A DNA stretch of 55,386 bases from Paracidovorax oryzae ATCC 19882. GTDB taxonomy: Bacteria > Pseudomonadota > Gammaproteobacteria > Burkholderiales > Burkholderiaceae_C. The position numbers and the translations under genes are program-made. The stretch is from positions 1 through 55,386 of the forward strand of contig NZ_JMKU01000029.1 of NCBI RefSeq assembly GCF_000687165.1. The letters are read 5' to 3'. Positions 33,661 to 42,170 of the stretch are shown in pieces. Each line of letters starts with the position of its first letter. Within the stretch, counting starts at the first letter, position 1. The notes under the pieces are model-generated. The model made no database searches and was not told the DNA's origin. It was given only the letters and a program-made list of their open reading frames with translations.

Positions 33661-34410
33661 TCAGATCGGATGATCCTGGGGAAGCACGATGAGTTGAGGT
33701 ACGTTGATGTGGGGAGGCTGCAGCATGAGCCAGACAATCCTCTCTGCAACGTCATCCGGCTGGAGCGGCCGGGCAATGTTCCGTGCGACTGCCGGCCTGA
33801 CTGCCGCGTCGCGGTGCAGCTCCGTTTCCACGAGTCCCGGGGCGACGCACGACACCTTGATCCGGCTTCGGGCAAGCTCCATGCGCAGGGCTTCGCAAAG
33901 CGCCTCGATGGCATGTTTGGTACCTGCATAGGCCCCCGCGGTCTCCCGCACCTTGTGGCCCATGATGCTGGTGGTATGTATCAGGTGGCCATGCTCCTGG
34001 CCGCGGAAGTGCTTCAGCAAGGTGTATGTGAATCGATAGGCTGCCTCGACATTGATGCGCGACATGGCGCAGACCTGCTCGATATCGATCTGCTCGATGG
34101 TCCCGGTATGGTTGACGCCCGCATTGTTGACGGCGAAATCGACCCGGCCGAAACAACTTACCGCTCGCTCGACCAATCGCGAGCATGTGTCGCCATCGGT
34201 CAGGTCACCGGCGATCCACTCGATGCCGGCGAATCGGGATGCAAGCGATTTCAAACGGCTTTCGCGGCGACCATGCAGAACGAGCTGCATTCCCATGTGT
34301 GCCAGCTTGCCCGCCAGCGCCATGCCGATGCCGCTGGACGCCCCTGTGATGATCGCGACCCGGCCGGTCAGGCCCTGGTCTTCAGCGCCAGGAATACACC
34401 CGTTGCTCAT
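33661..34410 (-). CDS. short-chain dehydrogenase/reductase
   Basis: A 249-residue classical SDR. The NAD(P)-binding TGxxxGxG motif is VAIITGASSGIGMALAGKL, an Arg in LHGRRESRLK suggests NADPH preference, NNAG is in VDFAVNNAGVNHTG, and the catalytic Ser and YxxxK are in THTTSIMGHKV-type context and AGAYAGTKHAIEALCEALR. Tyr-x-x-x-Lys therefore reads YAGTK. Start at ATG 34410 overlaps the amidotransferase stop by four bases (ATGA), indicating translational coupling. It should oxidise an alcohol or reduce a ketone of the pathway intermediate. Confidence 0.9.
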   Translation of the reverse strand: MSNGCIPGAEDQGLTGRVAIITGASSGIGMALAGKLAHMGMQLVLHGRRESRLKSLASRFAGIEWIAGDLTDGDTCSRLVERAVSCFGRVDFAVNNAGVNHTGTIEQIDIEQVCAMSRINVEAAYRFTYTLLKHFRGQEHGHLIHTTSIMGHKVRETAGAYAGTKHAIEALCEALRMELARSRIKVSCVAPGLVETELHRDAAVRPAVARNIARPLQPDDVAERIVWLMLQPPHINVPQLIVLPQDHPI

Positions 34411-35228
34411 GGCACCACCTTGCGATACGTGCGCCGGGCCCGGCCAACGCAAGCTGCCCGGAATGCGCTGGAAATGACCTTGTCCAGATCCCCCGCGCTC
34501 GCTCCCCACTCGATGTGCCACTGAACGCCCATCGCGAATTCGCGCGCACCGGTCAGGACGATCGCCTCGGTCACGCCGTCCTCGCTGGTAGCTTGAACGG
34601 CGACCCCATCCCCCAGGTCCGACACCGCCTGCGAATGAAGGGAGTTGACCTTTTGCTCCAGGCCCATGCGGCCCGACCGCTCGATCAAGCCGCTCAGATA
34701 ACTTCCCTTGTTGATGCGAATCGGATGGCGCGCCTTGTATCTTTCCTGATAGGGAAGCGATTTGTCGGACCGATGGTCCTCGAAACCTCCAAGCTCGTGG
34801 ACCTGTTCATGCAATCCTCCGCCACAAGCCACGTTCATCTCCTGCATTCCACGGCAAATTCCCAACATGGGTACTCCCTGCGCGAGACAATGCCGGATCA
34901 ACCAGTGCGTTGTCTCATCGCGCGCCCTGTCCGGCTGGCCGACAGGTTCGATCTCGATCAGTTCATCGCCCCGGCGCCGAAGACCCACGTTGCTCGGCGA
35001 ACCCGTGAACAATATGCCGTCCAGGCGATCGGCGAGAAGTGACAGCGCACCGGTCGGCCCGCCCAGCGATGGCGTAGCGGCAATCAGGACCGGTACGGCC
35101 TGCAGTTCATTGAGAACGTAGTCCACGTATTTGTGGAACACGGTGTGATGGGGCGTCGGAGGATAGTCGCCAAACGCGATGCCACGCAAACAGCAGGACA
35201 CGCCCACGAGAGGCCGCTCATCCCTCAT
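34407..35228 (-). CDS. class I glutamine amidotransferase-like hydrolase (peptidase C26, PuuD type)
   Basis: A 273-residue protein of the gamma-glutamyl hydrolase/PuuD branch. The nucleophile is C125 in GVPMLGICRGMQEMNVACGG, and the catalytic His-x-Glu is in FAMGVQWHIEW. The N-terminal RPLVGVSCCLRG followed by TVFHKYVDYVLNELQAVPVL is standard for the family. PuuD removes gamma-glutamyl groups from gamma-glutamyl-GABA, and relatives act on other gamma-glutamyl amides. In a biosynthetic cluster it could remove a gamma-glutamyl protecting group or supply ammonia. Start at ATG 35228 overlaps the upstream stop by four bases; a GTG three codons earlier is less likely. Confidence 0.87.
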   Translation of the reverse strand: MRDERPLVGVSCCLRGIAFGDYPPTPHHTVFHKYVDYVLNELQAVPVLIAATPSLGGPTGALSLLADRLDGILFTGSPSNVGLRRRGDELIEIEPVGQPDRARDETTHWLIRHCLAQGVPMLGICRGMQEMNVACGGGLHEQVHELGGFEDHRSDKSLPYQERYKARHPIRINKGSYLSGLIERSGRMGLEQKVNSLHSQAVSDLGDGVAVQATSEDGVTEAIVLTGAREFAMGVQWHIEWGASAGDLDKVISSAFRAACVGRARRTYRKVVP

Positions 35229-36268
35229 GCGAACCACGCCCGCGTGGCGCTGCCGCTGGGCTCGTACACCCTCATGCGGTATTGCATTTCCATGTCTGAG
35301 TACTCCTCCGTCTCATGCTGGAAGAAAGCGGCGATACGCTCCTTCGCCAGGGCTCCGGATGGAAACAATGGTTCGGCCTGAAGCAACAGGCGGCTGGCCT
35401 CGAAAAGTTCATCGATGAAATCGATGGTGGCGAGTATGTAGGCTTTCGTCTCCCCGGCATCCCGGCCACAGCCCGCCAGCAGCAGATGCAGGTAGCGCTC
35501 GTAGAGCCGCGCGTCCACGCCCTCCCTCGCGCCATACCGGACAATCCACTTCCTGTGGTAGTTGGTGTTTCCACACAAATGCGTGTATGCGTGGAACTGG
35601 GTGACCATGTTCTCGCGCGCAAGGTCGGCGCAGCGGGCCCATTCGCCCTCATTCCACGCGCCGACGATGTCGAGCAGCACCGAGAAATCGGAGGCTTTCC
35701 ACCGGTACATCAGGTACTGGAATACCTTGAGACCTATGCGGTCGCGCAGGCCTTCGAGATAGGCCGCGCCGGCCAAGCCATGCGAATTGAAGAGCCGATG
35801 CACGAAGGCCATGTCGCGAGCGCTCATGTACTTCGTGAGCAGCACCAGGGACCGGGTGGCGTAATCGAAGGTGCTGCGGACCTGGGACACGAGTGCGTCC
35901 ATTTCGGCCTTCGAGCGGTATTCGATGTCCACCTTGATGTGCGTGGACGGCACGACGGTGTGTATCAGGAAGACCTCCGCCATCGGCGCCGTCCCCGTCA
36001 GGATCGAGCGGTCCGTGCTGAGAGTCCTGTAGTGCATATCCAGTGCGATGTCCCGCTCCCGCCGAAGCTCGTCGGTCACCACGTGGACATCCACGTCGGA
36101 CATGGCATTGCCGATGCCCTCGATCAAGGATCCGCCGACGAAGGCGGCATCACCGTCACGCAGATAGGCATTGTCCAGAATGAAGTCACTGGACAGATGC
36201 ACGCTGCCGCCAAGCAGGCTGTAGACCTGCCCGCGTTCCTCATCCTTAGAAGGCATGGATTGATTCAT
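35225..36268 (-). CDS. nucleotidyltransferase-like protein (Pol-beta superfamily)
   Basis: A 347-residue protein I cannot assign to a named family. Residues 43-62 (FVGGSLIEGIGNAMSDVDVH) hold the GG[S]-x(10)-D-x-D signature of Pol-beta-type nucleotidyltransferases, with D58 and D60. A third carboxylate, D114, lies in HIKVDIEYR, completing the metal-binding triad. The remaining ~220 residues are mainly helical with many aromatic residues and no recognised domain. Such proteins transfer AMP or another NMP to small molecules or proteins. In this cluster it could activate an intermediate or inactivate the product in self-immunity. Start is ATG 36268, overlapping the upstream gene by 23 bases; ATG 36256 is an alternative. 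Confidence 0.72.
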   Translation of the reverse strand: MNQSMPSKDEERGQVYSLLGGSVHLSSDFILDNAYLRDGDAAFVGGSLIEGIGNAMSDVDVHVVTDELRRERDIALDMHYRTLSTDRSILTGTAPMAEVFLIHTVVPSTHIKVDIEYRSKAEMDALVSQVRSTFDYATRSLVLLTKYMSARDMAFVHRLFNSHGLAGAAYLEGLRDRIGLKVFQYLMYRWKASDFSVLLDIVGAWNEGEWARCADLARENMVTQFHAYTHLCGNTNYHRKWIVRYGAREGVDARLYERYLHLLLAGCGRDAGETKAYILATIDFIDELFEASRLLLQAEPLFPSGALAKERIAAFFQHETEEYSDMEMQYRMRVYEPSGSATRAWFA

Positions 36269-37247
36269 CGAGTGCGTTTTTCAGGACCTCGCCGTGTTCG
36301 ACCCACCGCGAAGTGACTTCGCCGACCGCGCGGGCATCGATCAGGGGCTTGATGCCGGGCCTGTCGTGCTGGATCAATTCGGACGCGATGGTGAGCACAT
36401 CCCATGGCTGCGCCTGCCCGCCAGCGACCGCGTCAAGAACCATGTCGAGAGGTATCCTGGCATGGCTTTGCATGGCGTCCGCGAGCACGCGAAACCCGGT
36501 CGACCCCTTGCCCAAGGCATCCTCGAGCCGCGCCATGGAACCGACGGGATCGATTTCGTTCTTTCGCGATGCAGCCTCGATGCGCTGCACCTGGGTGCAT
36601 ACGCTGGCGGAAAGATCGACGGCAGGCCTCAACGGAGCGGCGGCGCAGTCGCGCATCAGTGCAACCAGTACCGGACCACCGAGCAGAATCGACAGGTCGC
36701 GAACAAGATCCGCCGGCTCGTCGGGCGTGTGGACGAAACCGAGCATCCGGTTGTGCATGCGGAGCAAGGTGCGCAGATGCTGCTCATTGCGCCGATCGGC
36801 ATGGGCCGACCCTTTCATGCCCCAGAGCCTGACCGACGCGGGAACCACTCCAGGGTCGGCGTCACGCACCAGAACCAGGATGGAATCGCTTTGCGCGTTG
36901 ACCATGTTGGTCAATCGCACCCGGTCCACCGTCGCTGCATTCCATTGGAAACGCCATATGAGGTGCGCAGCGTTCCGGTCAACGGGTACCCGTGCCACCG
37001 CAACAGGGACCAGCCGCTTTTTGTGCAGGAATGACAGCACGGACTGGCTGCAACGCCTGGCAAGGGCCTCGGGCTTGATCAGTACGAATGAATGGCCATA
37101 GATGAACTCGCCGACCCGATCGCCCCAGACCCGGCACAGGATTTCCCACGCCTCCTCCGGAACGAAATCGTTCCGATAGGCCTGAATCTTCGCATCCTGC
37201 ACCGTGAGCAGCGAGAGCAATTCCGCATATTCATTCTGCATCGGCAT
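36246..37247 (-). CDS. nucleoside-diphosphate-kinase-like protein with extra C-terminal domain
   Basis: A 333-residue protein whose residues 50-195 resemble a nucleoside diphosphate kinase. GHSFVLIKPEALARR contains the ATP-binding Lys (K58), and MLGFVHTPDEPADLVRDLSI matches the catalytic-His segment (H173 at the position of the NDPK phosphohistidine). Between them the sequence is longer and less conserved than in housekeeping NDPK (about 140 residues). About 140 extra residues follow that I do not recognise. A true NDPK is never this long, so a specialised phosphotransferase is inferred. Start at ATG 37247 (MPMQNEY); the open frame extends upstream to a GTG at 37280 inside the kinase gene. 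Overlaps both neighbours. Confidence 0.7.
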   Translation of the reverse strand: MPMQNEYAELLSLLTVQDAKIQAYRNDFVPEEAWEILCRVWGDRVGEFIYGHSFVLIKPEALARRCSQSVLSFLHKKRLVPVAVARVPVDRNAAHLIWRFQWNAATVDRVRLTNMVNAQSDSILVLVRDADPGVVPASVRLWGMKGSAHADRRNEQHLRTLLRMHNRMLGFVHTPDEPADLVRDLSILLGGPVLVALMRDCAAAPLRPAVDLSASVCTQVQRIEAASRKNEIDPVGSMARLEDALGKGSTGFRVLADAMQSHARIPLDMVLDAVAGGQAQPWDVLTIASELIQHDRPGIKPLIDARAVGEVTSRWVEHGEVLKNALDESIHAF

Positions 37248-37992
37248 TTTCTGGTTGCAGTTGTGCAATGCGATTGACACGCTCGAACAATGGATCGTAG
37301 TAGAACATCATCGACCGGGGCGACAGCTTCTTGCAGGTCGGCCCCACGTTGCTCAATCGGGTGAGCCTGTGCCTTTCGGCGATTTGTATGGCCTTGAGAA
37401 CCTCCAGACTGCAATCCAGGTCCTTGTTCACGAGGTGGTATTCATGTTCATCGACATAGCTGAGGTCCTGCAATGCCATCTGCTGCTTGATATAGAGCTC
37501 CTCGCCCCGCTCCGTGCCCCGTCTTTCCAGGCGCGAAAGCAGTTCCTCGAATGTCGGGGGAATGACGAATATCCCGACGACCTGTTCCCTGAATTGGCGG
37601 CGGAGGTTGATGTACAGCTGCGGCGTGTAGTCGAACACCAGGTCCTTTCCTGCCACGATCGCCTCCTGCAAGGGTTTGATCGGCGTGCCGTAGTACTTCC
37701 CTTCCGAAGGATTCACCCATTGCGCAAAGGCCTCTGCCTTGACCATTTCCTGGAATTCCTGTCTCGATACGAATTCGTAGAATCCGGACTCATCGACGGC
37801 AGAGGAGGAGCGCGGCGCGCGCGTCGTGACATTGGGCACATAACCCAGGTCGGGAGAATCGCGGAGCCAACGTTTGATCAAGGTGGTTTTTCCCGTGCCA
37901 CCGGGACCCGAGACCACGAAGAAAGTGCTGGTGGGCTTGTCGTCGAAACTGACCTTGGGCGCAGCCTCCGGCAATAGTGGTTGCTTATGCAC
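37231..37992 (-). CDS. guanylate-kinase-like P-loop protein
   Basis: A 253-residue protein with guanylate kinase features. The P-loop is VVSGPGGTGKTTLIKRWL (residues 27-44). NVTTRAPRSSSAVDESGFYE followed by FVSRQEF corresponds to the GMP-binding TTRxPRxxExxGxxYxFVS region. YYGTPIKPLQEAIVAGKDLV and EELLSRLERRGTE match the rest of the kinase core. Housekeeping Gmk is about 205 residues; this protein has a 15-residue N-terminal and a ~40-residue C-terminal extension, and lacks the exact GMP-binding acidic pattern. Phosphorylation of a pathway intermediate rather than GMP is therefore plausible. Start is GTG 37992 with a GGA ribosome site, overlapping the transketolase stop by eight bases. Confidence 0.8.
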   Translation of the reverse strand: MHKQPLLPEAAPKVSFDDKPTSTFFVVSGPGGTGKTTLIKRWLRDSPDLGYVPNVTTRAPRSSSAVDESGFYEFVSRQEFQEMVKAEAFAQWVNPSEGKYYGTPIKPLQEAIVAGKDLVFDYTPQLYINLRRQFREQVVGIFVIPPTFEELLSRLERRGTERGEELYIKQQMALQDLSYVDEHEYHLVNKDLDCSLEVLKAIQIAERHRLTRLSNVGPTCKKLSPRSMMFYYDPLFERVNRIAQLQPENADAE

Positions 37993-38959
37993 TGACCATT
38001 TCCTTTTTTTCTCGATTCATCGCAGCCAGCCAATGCCGCACACGCGAGGCCATCTGCGCGGGTTCCAGCCCGAAATGCCTGAGCAGGTCGCTGCTGTCGC
38101 CTACCGGCGCGAATACACCCGGCACGCCGAGCGCCAGCATCGGAGTCGGCGTGCGGCTGACGACCACCTCCGCGACGGCACCGAACAGCCCTCCCCCGAC
38201 CTGGTGCTCCTCGGCGCACACGATGCCCCTCGTATCCCGGCACGCCTGGACAATGGCGGCCGTATCGAGCGGGGCGATGCTGGAGAAATTCAGGACCCGG
38301 CACGTGATGCCGCCATCCTCCAGCAGCCGCGCGGCCTGGACCAGGTTGTGCACCATCGAGCCGGTACCCAGCAGGGCGACGTCGCTTCCGTCACGCAGTT
38401 GCTCGGCGCTACCAAACTGATACTCGTCCCGGCTGGTGATGTTTCGCCGTCCGCCTCGCGCCAGGCGAACGAATGCCGGCCCCTCATGCGCATGCAGGGC
38501 CCTGGCGACGGCCCTCGCTTCGCGAGCGTCGCATGGCGCGGTAAAGCGGACATTCGGGAGCACCCGGATCCATGCGATGTCCTCGATCGCGTGGTGCGTC
38601 GCCCCGAGCGAGCCGTAGGTGAAACCGCTGCTGAACCCGCACAGCTTCACGTTGGCCTTCGACATGGCGATGTCCACCTTGATCTGCTCCAGCGCTCTCC
38701 CCGAAAGAAAGCATGACGCCGCGCAGACGAACGGGATCATCCCGCCGCTGGCCAGACCTGCCGCCACCCCCACCATGTTCTGCTCGGCAATGCCGACGTC
38801 GAAGACCCGATCCGGAAACTCCTCCAGAAAGAACCTGGCATTCGTCGAAGACAGGCAATCGTTGATGACCAGGCACACCCTGGGGTCGTGCCTGGCGAGA
38901 TTCAACACTTCAGCGGCGAAGGCGTCCTTCGGATCTTCCAATCCCTCATCGACGTTCAT
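37985..38959 (-). CDS. transketolase-like protein, C-terminal (Pyr + C) half
   Basis: A 324-residue protein corresponding to the second half of transketolase. The TPP-activating glutamate is E59 in RVFDVGIAEQNMVGVAAGLA. The Pyr domain continues with FSSGFTYGSLGATHHAIEDI, and the C-terminal domain shows VALLGTGSMVHNLVQAARLL and VCAEEHQVGGGLFGAVAEVV. Together with the adjacent N-terminal half it forms an alpha2beta2-type split transketolase, as found in many secondary-metabolite clusters and in archaea. It would move a two-carbon ketol unit from a sugar phosphate to an aldehyde. The ATG at 38959 overlaps the stop of the N-terminal half (ATGA). Confidence 0.92.
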   Translation of the reverse strand: MNVDEGLEDPKDAFAAEVLNLARHDPRVCLVINDCLSSTNARFFLEEFPDRVFDVGIAEQNMVGVAAGLASGGMIPFVCAASCFLSGRALEQIKVDIAMSKANVKLCGFSSGFTYGSLGATHHAIEDIAWIRVLPNVRFTAPCDAREARAVARALHAHEGPAFVRLARGGRRNITSRDEYQFGSAEQLRDGSDVALLGTGSMVHNLVQAARLLEDGGITCRVLNFSSIAPLDTAAIVQACRDTRGIVCAEEHQVGGGLFGAVAEVVVSRTPTPMLALGVPGVFAPVGDSSDLLRHFGLEPAQMASRVRHWLAAMNREKKEMVSA

Positions 38960-39822
38960 CGGCTCAGCTCTTCGAGCGCCTGCGCGGCCTCCGCTGGCGA
39001 AGGCAATTTGTGGTGCCATGCTGCATTCCCCTCCATGAAAGAAACACCCCTGCCCTTTCTTGTCATCGCGATCAGGCACCGCGGCCGCGTTGAGCGCTCG
39101 CCCCGGGCAAGAGCGTCGAAAATGGCAATGTGGTCATGACCGTCGATTTCCTCGACGTCCCATCCGAAGGCCCGCCATTTGTCTGCCAAGGGCCCCAGCG
39201 GATTGACCTGTTCCGTTTCTCGTCCTTGCTGCAGTCCGTTGCGATCCACAATGGCCGTCAGATTGCCGAGGCAGCGTGCGCTCGCAAACATCGCCGCCTC
39301 CCAATTGCTGCCTTCCTGCAACTCGCCATCTCCGAGAAGGACAAATGTCCTGTGCCTGCTGCCACTGGCCGATGCAGCGGCAGCCGCCCCCGCAGCGAAA
39401 GGCAATCCATGACCGAGGGCACCGGTACAGGTTTCGATGCCGCAAATGGAGGAAGAAGGATGGCCGCCGAGCAATCCCCCCGAACGGCCATAGTCCAGCA
39501 GCATGTCTTCGTCCCAAAGCCCCAATTCGATCAATACCGAATAAAGGGCCAAGGCAGCATGTCCCTTGCTGAGGACGAAACGGTCTCGCAACGGGTCGTT
39601 GAAAGAACGGGATGCCATGACCGATCCGTAGAGGACCGTCAGAATATCTATGGCGGAGAAATCGGGGCCCAGGTGGCCGAAGTGGCTTTCGGCCGTGACC
39701 GTCAGGCACCGGATTCGGGCGCGTTGCGCGATCCTTTTGGAATGATCGACATCCAACCGGGAGCGCTCCTGCGTGCCCCTGCCCACTGCCAGACCGTGTG
39801 CCCCATTTCCATGGGTTCTCAT
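38956..39822 (-). CDS. transketolase-like protein, N-terminal (TPP-binding) half
   Basis: A 288-residue protein equal to the PP domain of transketolase. TPP/Mg-binding GDG...N is LLGDGELQEGSNWEAAM (G164-D165-G166) with N195 in IVDRNGLQQG. The conserved SHFGHLGPDFSAIDILTVLY and DRFVLSKGHAALALYSVLIE, and GGHPSSSICGIETCTGALGH, are family hallmarks. It is the first gene of the eight-gene run and has the best ribosome site there (AGGGAGGGGGA before ATG 39822). A promoter with a TATACT -10 lies about 110 bp upstream. It must act with the C-terminal half encoded next. Confidence 0.93.
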   Translation of the reverse strand: MRTHGNGAHGLAVGRGTQERSRLDVDHSKRIAQRARIRCLTVTAESHFGHLGPDFSAIDILTVLYGSVMASRSFNDPLRDRFVLSKGHAALALYSVLIELGLWDEDMLLDYGRSGGLLGGHPSSSICGIETCTGALGHGLPFAAGAAAAASASGSRHRTFVLLGDGELQEGSNWEAAMFASARCLGNLTAIVDRNGLQQGRETEQVNPLGPLADKWRAFGWDVEEIDGHDHIAIFDALARGERSTRPRCLIAMTRKGRGVSFMEGNAAWHHKLPSPAEAAQALEELSR

Positions 39823-39931
39823 GGTATCTCCCCCTCCCTAAGAAATATTCCAACGATCCGCGGTCCTGTCCCGGGATCGATGCAGGAACGTGGCCTGCGT
39901 TGTGGCTTCACTGAGAGCCGGTTTTGATGAA

Positions 39932-39962
39932 AGTATAACGACAGGAAATAAGCAAATTCCAA
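39932..39962 (-). promoter_or_regulatory. candidate promoter of the eight-gene biosynthetic operon
   Basis: On the minus strand TTGGAA (39962-39957) and TATACT (39937-39932) resemble -35 and -10 elements with a 19-bp gap, slightly long. The region is markedly AT-rich and lies 110-140 bp before the first gene of the run. No regulator gene for the cluster was found next to it. Confidence 0.5.
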
Positions 39963-40028
39963 ATTCTTGTATCGCAATGTTTCCACCCGTCCGGGTCACC
40001 CCCAGGAATCACATGGCACCCAGTTGCG

Positions 40029-40460
40029 TCAGGAACCGCCTGGCGGCAGAAATTGCGACAGACAGGCGAAGCTGCCCACCGAAGCTGGGGCAGGGGTTCC
40101 CTGGTGGAACCGCATGCGCCACTGCCCTCCCGATCTTTCCCAGATGGACGCGCGCAGGGTCAGCCGCTGCAACATCCCGTCCTCCATCCGATGCGCCGAA
40201 CGGTAGGTGAGCAGCGCAACCGCCTCGCCCAGCCGCCTCAGCTCAAACCCGCCTGCGACGACGTCGGCATGCGCCGCCTCCAGGGGCAACTGCGCCAGCA
40301 CGTCGGCCTTGGTGTAGGCCACGCCGGATCGCCCGATCTCCCCGAAATCCCCGTGCAGCAGTGCGTCGAGACGCGCGGCATCCCTGCGGGTCGCCGGCCG
40401 TTGCAGTTCTGTTTCGAGGGCTTGCAGATGCGCGAGCAGCGCGGTGTCATCGCCATGCAT
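40029..40460 (-). CDS. NTF2-like (DUF4440/SnoaL-type) protein
   Basis: A 143-residue protein with the cone-shaped NTF2-like fold pattern: an N-terminal helix LLAHLQALETELQRPATRRD, then LDALLHGDFGEIGRSG, strands with VALLTYRSAHRMEDG, and the terminal WERSGGQWRMRFHQGTPAP typical of DUF4440 proteins. Functions in this superfamily range from ketosteroid isomerase-like enzymes to ligand binding. GC and codon use return to the high-GC norm here, so it marks the right border of the accessory block. Start is ATG 40460. It is divergent from the Fsr-type exporter. Confidence 0.82.
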   Translation of the reverse strand: MHGDDTALLAHLQALETELQRPATRRDAARLDALLHGDFGEIGRSGVAYTKADVLAQLPLEAAHADVVAGGFELRRLGEAVALLTYRSAHRMEDGMLQRLTLRASIWERSGGQWRMRFHQGTPAPASVGSFACLSQFLPPGGS

Positions 40461-40679
40461 GCGGCGAGCCTACATCCAACGCGCTGACCCGCCATGCCTT
40501 GCTATTGGCGTTCGGCACCATGCGCAATGGCAGGATCACGACAGACATTGGCAGATCCACGCGAACCTGCCATGGACAGACGGCGTACGCTCACCGCTTC
40601 TTGCCTCTATCGCCGCTCCTGCACTCTTCGCCAAGGAGGGCAGCGGCTGCCGGCCTCCAGAGCCTTTCCCCACCCTACG

Positions 40680-41945
40680 ATGACCGCCACGACCGCAGAC
40701 CCCGCGCAACCCGCGCCTCTCGCCCCGCCCACCTTTGCGGCCCCTGCCACCCCAGCCACGCAGGACACCACGCCCCAGGGCTTCCTGCTCCCCATCGTCG
40801 GCGGCGCGGCCTTCGCGCACCTGCTCAACGACATGATCCAGGCGATGCTGCCCTCGATCTTCCCGATGCTGAAGGCGAATTTCTCGCTGAGCTTCGGGCA
40901 GATCGGGATCATCGCGCTGGTCTACCAGGTGACGGCGTCGCTGCTGCAGCCCTGGATCGGGTTCTACACCGACAAGCATCCCAAGCCCTACCTGCTGCCG
41001 GCGGGCATGTGCATGACGCTGCTGGGCATCGCGCTGCTGGCCGTGGCGCACAGCTATCCGATGCTGCTGGTCGCCGCCGCGGTGGTGGGCGTGGGTTCGG
41101 CCACGTTCCACCCTGAGGCGTCGCGGATCGCGCGGCTGGCCTCGGGCGGGCGCTTCGGCACGGCGCAGTCCACGTTCCAGGTGGGCGGCAACACGGGCAC
41201 GGCGATCGGGCCGCTGCTGACGGCGGCGATCGTGATTCCGCACGGGCAGCCGGCGGTCGCGTGGTTCATGGTGGCGGCGTTGCTGGCGATCTTCGTGCTG
41301 TACCGCCTCACGGTGTGGGTGCGGCACCATGGGGCGGCGAAGGCCCGGGGGCTGGCGCGGGGCGGCAGCGAGGGCCTGGACCGGGCCGGCGTGGTGCGGG
41401 CCGTGGCCGTGATCTGCGTGCTGATGTTCGCGAAGTTCGTCTATATCGCTTCGTTCACCAACTACTTCACGTTCTACCTGATCGAGCGCTTCCACGTGGG
41501 CGTGCAGACCAGCCAGCTGTTCCTTTTCCTGTTCCTCGCGGCGGTGGCGGCGGGCACGTTCGCAGGCGGGCCGGTGGGCGACCGCATCGGCCGCAAGGCG
41601 GTGATCTGGATCTCGTTCCTGGGCGTGGCGCCGTTCGCGCTGGCGCTGCCGCATGTGGGCCTCGCGTGGACGGCAGTGCTCGCCGTCGTGATCGGGCTGG
41701 TGATGTCTTCCGCCTTCGCCGCGCTCGTGGTGTATGCGCAGGAGGCGGTGCCGGGCCGCGTGGGGCTGGTGTCGGGCCTGATGTTCGGGTTGATGTTCGG
41801 CATCGGCGGGATCGGCGCCGCGGGGCTGGGTGACCTGGCGGACATCCACGGCATCGTGTGGGTGTACGGCGTGACGTCGTTCCTGCCACTGCTGGGGCTG
41901 GCGACGGCCCTGCTGCCCGATACGCGCAAGAAGGCCCGGACCTGA
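40680..41945 (+). CDS. MFS exporter, fosmidomycin-resistance (Fsr) family
   Basis: A 421-residue, 12-helix major facilitator. The first helix region reads GGAAFAHLLNDMIQAMLPSI, nearly diagnostic of Fsr, and is followed by LGIALLAVAHSYPMLLVAAA, SATFHPEASRIARLAS and FQVGGNTGTAIGPLLTA. E. coli Fsr confers fosmidomycin resistance, and related proteins export other small acids. The ATG at 40680 gives a 38-residue Pro/Ala-rich cytoplasmic leader; the frame continues upstream to 40494 but without protein-like sequence. No good ribosome site is visible. It adjoins the accessory block but has core-like base composition. Confidence 0.88.
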   Translation: MTATTADPAQPAPLAPPTFAAPATPATQDTTPQGFLLPIVGGAAFAHLLNDMIQAMLPSIFPMLKANFSLSFGQIGIIALVYQVTASLLQPWIGFYTDKHPKPYLLPAGMCMTLLGIALLAVAHSYPMLLVAAAVVGVGSATFHPEASRIARLASGGRFGTAQSTFQVGGNTGTAIGPLLTAAIVIPHGQPAVAWFMVAALLAIFVLYRLTVWVRHHGAAKARGLARGGSEGLDRAGVVRAVAVICVLMFAKFVYIASFTNYFTFYLIERFHVGVQTSQLFLFLFLAAVAAGTFAGGPVGDRIGRKAVIWISFLGVAPFALALPHVGLAWTAVLAVVIGLVMSSAFAALVVYAQEAVPGRVGLVSGLMFGLMFGIGGIGAAGLGDLADIHGIVWVYGVTSFLPLLGLATALLPDTRKKART

Positions 41946-42170
41946 CCTGGCACGGGCCGGCGCCATGGACGCCGGCCCGGCGCCCGGGTGCCCTCGTCCT
42001 ACGCGACGACGGGCCGCGCCGCTGGCGCGGATGCCGGGCGGGCGGTGCTAGCTTCGAGCTTCGGTGGCTGCCGCCCCGGTGTCGGCGCCCGGGCCGGCCG
42101 CGCTGATGAGCCATCGCGGCGCAGGCCGGGCGGGTGGCAGCGGCCCGAGCCCCGAGGAAGAAAGGCCTCC

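Noticed and set aside
30817-39822. Interpretation of the cluster as a phosphonate or 6-thioguanine pathway.
   Set aside because: No PEP mutase is present for phosphonates, and the amidotransferase is PuuD-like, not GMP-synthetase-like, with no ThiI-type sulfurtransferase, so neither named pathway is supported.
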